From Liolophura sinensis (lineage: Eukaryota > Mollusca > Polyplacophora > Chitonida > Chitonidae), in NCBI RefSeq assembly GCF_032854445.1, contig NC_088301.1:32038402-32102401 (forward strand): DNA of 64,000 nucleotides, written 5' to 3'. The notes beneath the pieces are model-generated. The model saw nothing but the letters and a program-made list of their open reading frames with translations. It searched no databases and was not told the DNA's origin. The position numbers and the translations under genes are program-made. Each line of letters begins with the position of its first letter. Within the stretch, counting starts at the first letter, position 1. Below, in pieces: positions 55,701-64,000 of the stretch.

Positions 55701-58700
55701 ACTCAACTATGATGCCATATTCAAGAAGGCTGACACAGACGGGGACGGCCTTGTGACAGGAGGGGATGTGAGGGACATCTTCCTGCAGAGCGGTCTCCAT
55801 AACACAGTTTTAGCTCACATCTGGTAAAAGTTTGATTCAAATTCCGCAGTATGTAGTAAAACTTTTTTTAAAGGTTGATTGATGAGCCTGTTATTAAACA
55901 AGTAAAGAAAGTAATAAATGTAAACAGGGTCATTTGTGGTTTTGCCATCTGAAGTTTTTGTTCTAGCTTTTGTTAACTAACATGACTTGTCAGAAATTTC
56001 TTCCACCTTTAATTCATAGTAGAGTTCATAGTGTCTAAATTTTTCAACACGGTCCAGTTTTAAAGTAATTCATGTGGATGCCTTGTATTACACTGTAGTG
56101 CCCTGACTTTTGAAATCATAAATTTGCCTGATTGTTCAAATTTCACTTTCACTGAGAGTGCTTCCAAGTTTGGTGACCTGCTAATTACCATTCTATGGCC
56201 ATAAGGAAATCAAATTTGTGCCTGTGTTAGATTCAAACTTACCTCTTACGTGCGAAAAGGGTATTGTTATATGTGCATGCTAAAACTGTTGTCAGGGGAA
56301 CATTTCCCTGGATACCCACTTCCTGGGTACTGGGTTTTTTCCAACCTTAAAACTGACTATTAAAGTCCAAAATGCTTCACAGTGGCATTATACAACAATC
56401 ATATAAATAAATAAATACATAAACAAACTGTTAATATGAATTCTTTTCAGGGGTTTATGTGATATTAAGGGCAGTGGAAAGTTAAACAATGAACAGTTTG
56501 CTTTGGCCATGCACCTGATGCAGCTCAAAATGAAGGGCGTTGATCCACCCACTCAGCTGACACCAGAGATGATCCCACCAACACTGCGCCCAAAACCGGG
56601 CTCTGACCCAGGGGCCTTTGGGGTCATGGTAAGCTCACTCTAATCTTTCAACAAACTTGTTTGACAGAGTAGATTTTATTATATAATTTTACCAAAATGA
56701 ACAGTGTCATCATTGTGTACTCTAACAATTGTGCTCTTGTCAGAAACAAGTTCTTGATAAAATATTATGATAAAATGTAATTATAGTTGATTTATAGTTG
56801 ACTTTGAGTTGGAAACAAGCTAAATATTGTTTCAAAAGTTTATAGGTGATATACTTTATTTGTCTTTTAACTTTCTCCTCCACATGCTGTGTCAACCTTT
56901 TCAGTCCAATCATGGTGTGATGTATGCTATCATGGTCTTTGTACTATCATAGTAAGTTTAGAAAATTTTGGATTTATACACTAAGGTTAGTATTAAAGCT
57001 GGACATGATAACTTTATCTCATTGGGTCTTTGCATGTTTATAGGGATTATGTGAGGCTAAGTTACCTGTAGCTCTGTGTGTTTGGCCTCTCCTCCTGTCG
57101 TTATCTGAAGATTGGTTATGATATCCCTAATAAAGTGCCATTCCCATGTTTTCAGGATGGGACCAACTCTGGACCTTACAGCCATGTAGCAGATTTCTCA
57201 GCCATAAAGGAACTAGATCTCATTACAAAGGAAATTGATGATATTAAAAGGTAATCTGATGTTCTACATGAGGTGATGTGATGTCACAGTACCTTTCATT
57301 GGATAGTGTTGTCCTCAAGGCCTGACGCCGGAATCAGGAAGCAATCTTAGTCAAAATTTCAAATCACTTTTTATAAAATTGTTATTTCTTACACAGCAAT
57401 TTAAAAATATTGCTTGACAACGTAAATTCTGGGTAAGTTATTGTAAAACAAATTTCAGCTAAAATAATGAAAGGGAACATATTAAATTTAATGATTGAAA
57501 TTTTTGACGCTAGTCTAAGATCGCTTCCTGATCCTGGGGACTGTGTTACAATTCAAACATTTGACTGCACATTTGGAAAAAAAATCTAAAGATACAAGTA
57601 AACATATTTTTAGAGATACTTTTCCATTTCTTCAGAGGCTTACTTCTTCTTTATGTGTTTTTTTTTCTCAAAGAATTGTTTCTAAGCTTCCCTAATTTCA
57701 CATTGATGACTTTTTTCTTAAATTTTCTGTGTGTGTGTTTTTCATCAGAGAAAAAATCCAGGAGGAGAAGAATCGTGCCCAATATGAGGCTGACATAAAG
57801 ATCCGTAATGGAGAAGTTCAGACAGCTCAGAAGGAGCTGGACAGCATTACAGCTACACTACAGCAGCTGGAGAATCAGAAGAAAGAGGCTCAGAAACGCC
57901 TAGATGAGCTGGATGACAAGGCAAGGCCATCATTTAAAAAATGATCGTTGGGCATAACCCCTATGACCCTCCCCAAAAAAGTAAATTTTGTAAATTATTT
58001 TGCATTCATTTTATTGTGATTTTTTTTTTTTCATTTTTTTTGACTTATTAATTTCTGTTACTTTCTGAGTACAGAGTTCTATCTAGTACAAACTAGACAT
58101 ACTACATGTTTTCATCAGTTTTGTTCAATGTTACAGCGGTCCAATTTAGAGCGTAATGTAAAAGAGTATGAAGAAAAGTGTCAAGAAGAAGAAAAGCAGG
58201 TGAATATTCTGCGGCGTAAATCGTGCCATCATTCTCTGTGTTCATTGCCTTAGAAAAAAATGCACTGTGTGGGCAAATGCTGAAGCTATTAACCATAATA
58301 TGAATTGGATAACAGTAGAAGAATGTGGCTTAAACTTCAAAGTACCGGGAAAAAAATCTGAAAATAAAGCTGCATGCGTCAATCAGGAGGAAGATTTTTT
58401 TTATTAGTTTGTGTATTAAAGTTTGACTTGAGTAATTGAGTGTTTGAAATCTGTATCACTGTATCAGGTAACTTTTATTTTTCATTCCATCAATCATATT
58501 ACTGCTCTGTTTTCAGATTAATTCACTGAAGAGTCAAATAACGAATCAGGAAAAATCAGTGAAGGTAATCTACCATAAAGTATTCATGAATAATAACTCT
58601 AAAACGAAGATCATGAATACCCTAATTCCTCAACCTTTGTACATATGAAAGAGCAACTTTCAGTGCAGTTTATGCATGTTTTTAATTTGATTTTGGAGAC

Positions 58701-61700
58701 AAAACTACATTGGTTGTATTAGCCAATTTTAGGGCTTCACAAAGATAAATTTTATCTGTCCATACAGAGTAATGCCCTCAGAATTTGCCTGAATAAACAC
58801 CTTGCAAACATGCGAAAAGGTTGAACTGAAGAATGACAGTATGTGGGAATAAAATAAATTACAGCTGTTACGTCCATTACAGTTATTTCACGGTTCAAGA
58901 AGGCATTTCCGGATGACGTGATGCCAGCTCCAGTGTGATCAGTTCTGCCGCTATGCCTTGGGATACCGAATTGTGTCACTCTCTCGTCTCTAGTATCATT
59001 TGAAAAAGAGATACAGTAACCTGTTGTTCAAGTCATTTCTGGTTCATTTAAATTGATTTTCCCATTTGGGTCTGTGGCATATTGCAAATTGCAGATCACT
59101 TTAATGTGGGATCGTATGTATAGCGCAAAGGCCCACATATAATACATGCTTATGTTGAACAGTTCTTGAAGGATTGGACTTTCATCGTACAAGTAAAAAT
59201 TTGCATCATTGAAAATTTGTCGACAGACAGCTCAAATCTGTTGACATACGTATGAAAGGCCACAGTTCTTCTGACAAAATTGGAAATAATCCAATATTGT
59301 TGGCAGTTCATGTGACCTATAATCACCATTTTATATTAAGGTGCGTAAGTTTGAAATTGTATACTAAAACATGATGATGTTTCAAAAGCTTGGCTCCAAA
59401 TAGTTTGGGCTGAGGAATGAATGAATGCAAACCTTCAGAGAATTTTGTAGTGGGAGAAAACTGGTTTTCTGCTAAGGGAATCCCACAACGATGCGCAGGT
59501 TCCTGGAGAACCTTTTCGCATACGAAACCACAAAGGGACCATTCTGTTGTGAAATGAACATGATAAAATTTTCCACTTTTTCTCTGTGACTAAGCAGCTC
59601 TGTATTGGTGGTTAAAATTTGTAATATCCTATGTATGGGCCTGCTATCTTTCAACAGTTCACATTCTGAGGGCCCTGAGGGCAAGATGGTTCAAAATCCG
59701 TATTAGGATTGTCACAGCTTTTGTGAATTTTATTAAAGTTTTAATGAAGAGAATAGAGCAAATTATAAACATTTTGTGTTCAGTTTAGGTTTGTACTTGA
59801 TGGTGTTGTAGGACCAGGAGGAGGAGCTGAACAAACTGAGGTTAGAGCTTAACAGTCTGCGTGATACTGAGTCACAGCTAGAACAAAGCGTGGAGGCCGG
59901 CAAACAACAGCTTGAACTACTGGCCAAGTCGCACAAAGATATTCATCTACAGATAAACCAGGTATGGAAAAACTTGCTTACAGGTATGGTTTGTAAACAT
60001 TAGAGGCGTACTAATCACAGCATCAGCACCTTTCTGCTCAGTTTACATCACTACCACTATACCAGTAAGTATTTTACAGAAAGATAGAGGAAATACTGTC
60101 ATAAAGACACATTGGTGAAAATTTGCCTCAGCCTTTGGGCACAACGGGGCCCTAACAGGCACTTTGATGATAAACTCACAGAAAGGGCATTAGTGATGAG
60201 GCTGAACTTGAAAAAGCCCACGTGTTTCACACAATGAAAACTTTGTATGGTGGCAGTAGTGATGTAAAAGGAGCTGTTGAGTATGGGGCAATTCTTTAGA
60301 GCTTGTGTTTGGCCATGTTAACCAGGTAGTTGGGAGAATAAGGTTGTGGTTAGCTCAGGTATCCAACATTACAGCTTGGCAATCGTACCTGTACAAAAAC
60401 TGGCCTAGTGAAATGAGGCTGGTGTGGGTAAATGCCTATGCAGAAGACCAGATTAACCAGATAAGGGAAGTGTCTTTTGTATGGGCCCAACATTAAAGCA
60501 AGAAACGCTGCTAGAATTGTGAATGACATCCAACTAAGTATTTCTGTAGTATGTCTTTTGATGTTATCAGGTGTGTGTCTTAGTATTTCTTACATGATTG
60601 ACATGTGGTGGTTTTGTTGTGTGTGTTTGGGGCTGTAGGTTTCATGATCAAGACAATAAATTATGCACCTAGTTGCCAGCACTATTTTTCCTGCCGTCAT
60701 GCACATCATCTGTATTTGATACACCATTGACATCCCGTTCACACACCACTCAGCATGATTCTCACCTTTGGCATGGCCTTCACCTCAGCATGGAGCACAT
60801 ATCTCTGACCCAGCATGTGGATGAAGAAGCCCTGGATGAGCAGTTGATGAGCACTGTGTTTGTTTATGCAGGCCAAGACGAAGATACAGCACATGCAGGA
60901 TCAGCAAAGAGCTCTGGCTCAGAGCATCGGCTCTTACAGTAACCAGTTTAATGGGGAATTGAACTCTACTCCATTTGCCAGCGACACTGACATCCTGAGT
61001 ACCAGGGCCACTGTAAGTCCTCCACGTCCTCTGTCTTATAGTCCACCAACACAATCACACAGATAAATCGGACCATTGCTCAAGGGTTAGGGTATCTCAT
61101 CTCCAGGGATCTAGGGGAAGTGTTACAGGGATGTGATTATGTTCAAGAAAAAAAATGGAATTTTATACCTTATGGTTGTTAAAGTTTACCACATGGAGGT
61201 CCAGTTGTCACTACTTAATACAAGAGACAGTTATTGGATACACCATTGCTAAAAATTAGTATAACATGCCACATATAACATGCCGAAGCACAATACTCAG
61301 AGTGTAAAACCTCTCTGGATTGATTATTCCACTTCATGAACAAAAATATGTTTTTTCTTTCCAACAAACACTTATGTTATTATTGCAAACAGACCTGTGG
61401 ATTTGTGAGAGAAAAAAAATCAGAATTCACTGAAATGCCTGGTATTACTGTTGCTGTTATTGGAAATGATGTCAGTGTCAGAATAGTCATTGTCATGAGA
61501 GCAAACACAGCTGGTATTTTGTGCCATACAACTCAACCTGTTGACGACTGAGACCCTTAAGATTGATGCTTTTACAGGCCGCAGATGAGTCATTCGATGT
61601 ACTATGAAGTTTGTCCTTAATTTTGATACCTAACCATGTCTTAGGCCTTCAGAGGCAGCATAATTGTAGACACAAGTAAGACATTCATTCCTTTTAGAGG

Positions 61701-63604
61701 ATCGAGACTTCACACTGCTGAAACTGTAGATACTTTGTTGATAGCACTCTGATATAGATGTCAACAGTATGCATTATAATCCATTATGATACATGTGGCG
61801 ATTGTTTTTGTAGATTGTCTCTGTGTCTGTAATTTTCTGATGGCTTTTGTTTTACTGGAAATTCATTTTATTAATCCTCGTACACTGTTCTGATTCAGGC
61901 TTACTTGTTTAATCTGATCTCCCATAAAGTTGTTGAATATTATTAAATTATGTTATATTATTTGATATTTTCATTTTTATTAATAATTGCAAAGGATATA
62001 CAGTACAGTCATCATTGTAAACTGTATATTGAGTGTATGTACATGTATGTAGTGTGGTCTGTTGTATGCTTTAAAGATTAAGTCATATTTGTCTTGTCGG
62101 CTGTGGCTTTATGTTGTGTTTATTTATTTAATTGATTGGTGTTTTACACTCCAATCAAGAATATATCACATATAAGGATGGCCAGCATTATGGTGGGAGG
62201 AAACAGGCAGAGTCCGGGAAAACCTACAGCCATCTGCAGGTTACTGACAGACCTTTCCACGTACGGCTGGAGAGGGACCCAGCAAGATCTCGACTTGAAA
62301 TCAACATCGCATGATCAGAGGCTCCTGGGTCAGCTATATGTTGTAGGCCAGTGTACTTTACTTCATGTTGTATACAGGATGTGATATTTGTCTTGTAGGT
62401 TGATGCTTTCTTGTATGCCATTAGTCTGTTGTATGTGTATCTTTCATGCAGTATGTCATGTTTCTGTTTTAAAATCACCAGGACACCAGAAAGTTGCAGG
62501 TTGAAACCATGCCTTGAATTGGGAATTTGAAGATTCCCCTTCTCACTGATTTTTTGGCCGAGGTTTAACGTTTGTTGAAACTACTTGTCTTCCACTATGA
62601 CATCAACTCACATTTGGGATAATTCAACAGTAACTTGCCAAAGATCAGTGGTTTATCACGGGCACTTTGGTTTGCACTTCCCATAAAAGATAAAGTGACC
62701 ACCATTATATAAGTGAAAATTTTTTGAGTGTATGGTGTGTAGCAAAACTCAGGTAGTCAATCAACCATTCTGTTTTTGGTTGGAGCTTTATGTTGTAAGC
62801 TGATTCTGTCTTTCATGTTGAATCTACATGTGGTGTTTCGTGATTATCTGGTATGTTGGGGCTTCATGCTGTAAGATAATGTCTTGGTGGGGGCATGTAT
62901 GTCCTCTGTGTCGGGTATATTAAACACATAGGAATACAGGCTCTGGCCGGGTGGTTAACATGGTGAAGGTGTTTACATATACCTTGCCCACACTTGGACA
63001 CACGCACTTTCTTCACCACAGACTATTCAAATCTATTGACTGTACTGTCGAAAGACTTCTGGTTTCTCTGATTTGAGTGAAAAGGGATGTAAACCTTGTT
63101 AGAAAATGAAAGCTCCATACGTGTGCAATACCTCAGGTGAAAGAGTATATATTATAATTGGTCATAGGGGGTGTGAGTCTTCATTTAAGAATATTTCCAT
63201 GTAAACTTACAGTTTGTCAATTACCGAGTCGCATTTTCACTGGAATTTGGGGGGGGGGGGCGCTCTATGGGGCTATATGTGGTTTTTGACTATATGTAGT
63301 TGGGCTATATATGATTGTACATTGTCCTGTATTCATGTGAGCTTTGATTAGGAAACAAAGAAGTACATATTATCATGTTTGTGTTTATGTTACATAGTGG
63401 CACTGTTATATACTGGTTGTACTTAGTCTACAATGTATCTGTTGTAGGCTGGCAGCAGCCCTGTAAGCACAATGAGTAACTTCAGTATGGGATCAACAGT
63501 AGAAGACTTCAAAGAAGACCCATTCAAGGGAAAGGACCCATTCAGCAGTAGTGGTGAAGCCTCCAACCTAGATCCATTTCAGAATGAGGATCCGTTTAAA
63601 GAAA
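43785..63604 (+). CDS. EPS15L1: EPS15/EPS15L1 endocytic adaptor (3' end outside window)
   Basis: Seventeen phase-compatible exons encode 642 aa plus one base: 43785-43811, 48543-48587, 49104-49193, 51038-51181, 52295-52360, 52912-52995, 53348-53449, 53935-54138, 55663-55823, 56451-56628, 57156-57250, 57749-57920, 58137-58199, 58517-58564, 59812-59961, 60872-61012 and 63448-63604. Three EH domains: about 10-105, 119-210 and 257-350, each with the NPF-pocket Trp (QIWDMSD, RVWELSD, HIWGLCD). EF-hand loops in EH2 ([13 protein letters not shown]) and EH3 (DTDGDGL) look calcium-competent; those of EH1 are degenerate. A coiled coil spans about 382-565 and four DPF motifs begin at 614, where human proteins bind the AP-2 ear. 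It scaffolds clathrin-coated pit formation. [10 protein letters not shown] and PGAVPVLP resemble EPS15L1 more than EPS15. An earlier in-frame ATG (43755) is possible; 43785 (MAAF) matches the family start. Intron 12 begins with GC, not GT. Confidence 0.94.
45601..45846 (-). mobile_element. SINE family B, partial
   Basis: In EPS15L1 intron 1, same orientation as 23768-24076. Blocks from the tail (GAGTGCTTGGGG) through AACGCCAAGCG are preserved. The tRNA-like head is missing. Confidence 0.85.
48073..48093. repeat. (GTAT)n tetranucleotide repeat
   Basis: About five tandem GTAT units in EPS15L1 intron 1. Confidence 0.8.
48907..49035. mobile_element. Possible foldback MITE
   Basis: GGCCCAATTGTTCAAAAC at the left and TTGAACAACAGGAACC at the right are partly inverted; sequence in between is AT-rich. 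It sits close upstream of EPS15L1 exon 3. Confidence 0.4.
49792..50876 (+). mobile_element. piggyBac-like element, internally deleted
   Basis: A 1085-bp element bounded by TTAA (49792-49795 and 50873-50876) with 20-bp identical inverted ends TTAACCCATATCCGCCCAAG. The CCC...GGG ends and TTAA target are the hallmarks of piggyBac. It lies in the intron between EPS15L1 exons 3 and 4. A CRE-like TGACGTCA lies near 49925. A reading frame opening [15 protein letters not shown] starts at 50121 and stops after about 52 codons (TGA at 50277-50279). This could be the start of a transposase whose catalytic part has been lost. No DDD-type catalytic domain was seen, so it is non-autonomous. Confidence 0.85.
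50121..50279 (+). pseudogene. Possible transposase N-terminal remnant
   Basis: Short frame of about 52 codons inside the piggyBac-like element, acidic at the start. Position near the left inverted end fits the N-terminus of a piggyBac transposase, but the sequence is too short to prove it. Confidence 0.35.
52523..52667 (-). mobile_element. SINE family A, 3' half
   Basis: In EPS15L1 intron 5. Strong match to the family body and tail (GGTTTCCACCCACTATAATGCTGG on minus, then AATATTCTTGAGTATGG). Confidence 0.9.
53689..53816 (+). mobile_element. SINE family A with internal deletion
   Basis: Retains box B GAGTTCAAGTCC, then jumps to GTTTCCTCCCACCATAGTGCTGG and the full tail. The GGATGGTCGTAGG block is deleted. 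Located in EPS15L1 intron 7. Confidence 0.88.
54550..54675. repeat. Short interspersed repeat with CAGGGAA motifs
   Basis: The words GGAAAATCTGGAATATCAGGGAA, ACTGGAATGTCAGGGAA and CCTGGAATATCAGGGAA recur about every 30-50 bases after AGGGTTCGCACAGAT. This looks like a dispersed repeat or its sub-units; the family was not identified. Confidence 0.5.
57327..57540. mobile_element. Foldback MITE, family M2, copy 2
   Basis: Left arm ATCAGGAAGCAATCTTAG with right arm CTAAGATCGCTTCCTGATCC inverted. Between EPS15L1 exons 11 and 12. Relative of 26958-27145. Confidence 0.75.
57749..57920 (+). other. EPS15L1: EPS15L1 exon 12 with non-canonical GC donor
   Basis: The exon ends GATGACAAG and is followed by GCAAGG. 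If the exon continued it would reach a stop after seven codons, whereas joining at 57920 to 58137 ([15 protein letters not shown]) keeps the coiled coil in phase. The acceptor TTACAG/CGG is normal. GC-AG introns are a known minority class spliced by the major spliceosome and favour an AG/GCAAG donor like this one. Confidence 0.75.
58620..58839 (+). mobile_element. MITE family M1, copy 3
   Basis: Starts CCCTAATTCCTCAACC and ends GGTTGAACTGAAGAATGACAG. Flanked by TA on both sides (58618-58619 and 58840-58841). In EPS15L1 intron 14. Confidence 0.85.
59446..59524 (-). mobile_element. SINE family A relic
   Basis: Weak but ordered similarity to the element body on the minus strand (GAACCTGCGCATCGTTGTGGG). 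Heavily diverged. Confidence 0.4.
62118..62333 (-). mobile_element. SINE family A, near complete
   Basis: On minus: head near 62333 (CTGACCCAGGAGCCTC), box-B-like TTTCAAGTCGAG, body CCTGCAGATGGCTGTAGG and GTTTCCTCCCACCATAATGCTGG, then the (AAAT)n tail. In the last complete intron of EPS15L1. Confidence 0.85.
62586..62765 (+). mobile_element. SINE family C, 3' half
   Basis: CAGTAACTTGCCAAAGATCAGTGGTTTAT and ATAAGTGAAAATTTTTTGAGTGTATGG follow the block order of the copy at 42514-42869. Confidence 0.6.
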
Positions 63605-64000
63605 GTATGTGTTCTTGTAATTTCTCAACCAATGGTTTCATTTGATGGTTTTTTTTTTTGTTTATATATATGAACTGTTGCCAACATTTGTCTTGCTACA
63701 TGTACATTTAATAAAGTCTCATCAGTATATTAGGAAGTATTAATTACAGTGAAAGAATGTATTATACATATACAGTATATTGTTGATAGAATTGAAATGT
63801 AGTCCTGGTATAATGTCATAGATGACAATGTTTTGTCAGATTTTTAGCTGTGATTAATCAGATCTTTAAGACAGTCATTATGCCTGTTGGTCAAATTTTC
63901 TACTTCCAGTGCTTTAACATGGGCCTCCCATTTTTCAACAGCCTGATAGCAAGACATCCTTAATGGTCTTGTCACAGCTGTTGAGAATTTGCGCATGTTA

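Overview
This is a eukaryotic window, AT-rich and intron-rich with long repeat-filled spacers. Organism: the tRNA-headed SINEs ending in AATAAATAAATAAA-like tails, together with the protein sequences, point to a lophotrochozoan, most likely a mollusc; this is inference from repeat style and protein similarity, and no search was run. There are no bacterial features, rRNAs or functional tRNAs; the only tRNA-like sequences are SINE heads.

Layout. 1-19.3 kb is gene-poor. It holds a 105-bp satellite (about 0.69-1.75 kb), several SINEs and MITEs, a TTAA-flanked element near 8 kb, a CpG-rich patch near 10.4 kb that could be a minus-strand first exon, a 33-bp minisatellite at 11.8-12.4 kb and a diverged 198-bp tandem duplication at 14.3 kb. 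At 19.3-20.7 kb a minus-strand, single-coding-exon F-box protein of the FBXO33/FBXO39 type appears. 20.7-25.5 kb is repeats again, with a long (TA)n tract.

From 25.6 kb to the right edge lie three conserved multi-exon genes whose splice phases I joined by hand. SREK1IP1 (minus, five coding exons, 230 aa) is a zinc-knuckle/SR-rich splicing-factor partner. It sits head-to-head with CWC27 (plus, ten coding exons, 486 aa), a spliceosomal cyclophilin. Downstream, in tandem with CWC27, is an EPS15/EPS15L1 endocytic adaptor (plus, seventeen coding exons visible, 642 aa plus one base, running off the right edge).

Functional picture. The divergent pair SREK1IP1-CWC27 encodes two pre-mRNA splicing proteins that could share one regulatory region of about 1.6 kb; as far as I recall the same divergent pair exists in human. 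EPS15L1 belongs to clathrin-mediated endocytosis and is unrelated in function. The most unusual structure is inside CWC27: two separate intronic tandem arrays each built from a piece of a coding exon (exon 4, 153-bp unit; the end of exon 7 plus its splice donor, 117/115-bp unit). EPS15L1 also carries a probable GC-AG intron and, in an early intron, a piggyBac-like element with a short transposase-like ORF start.
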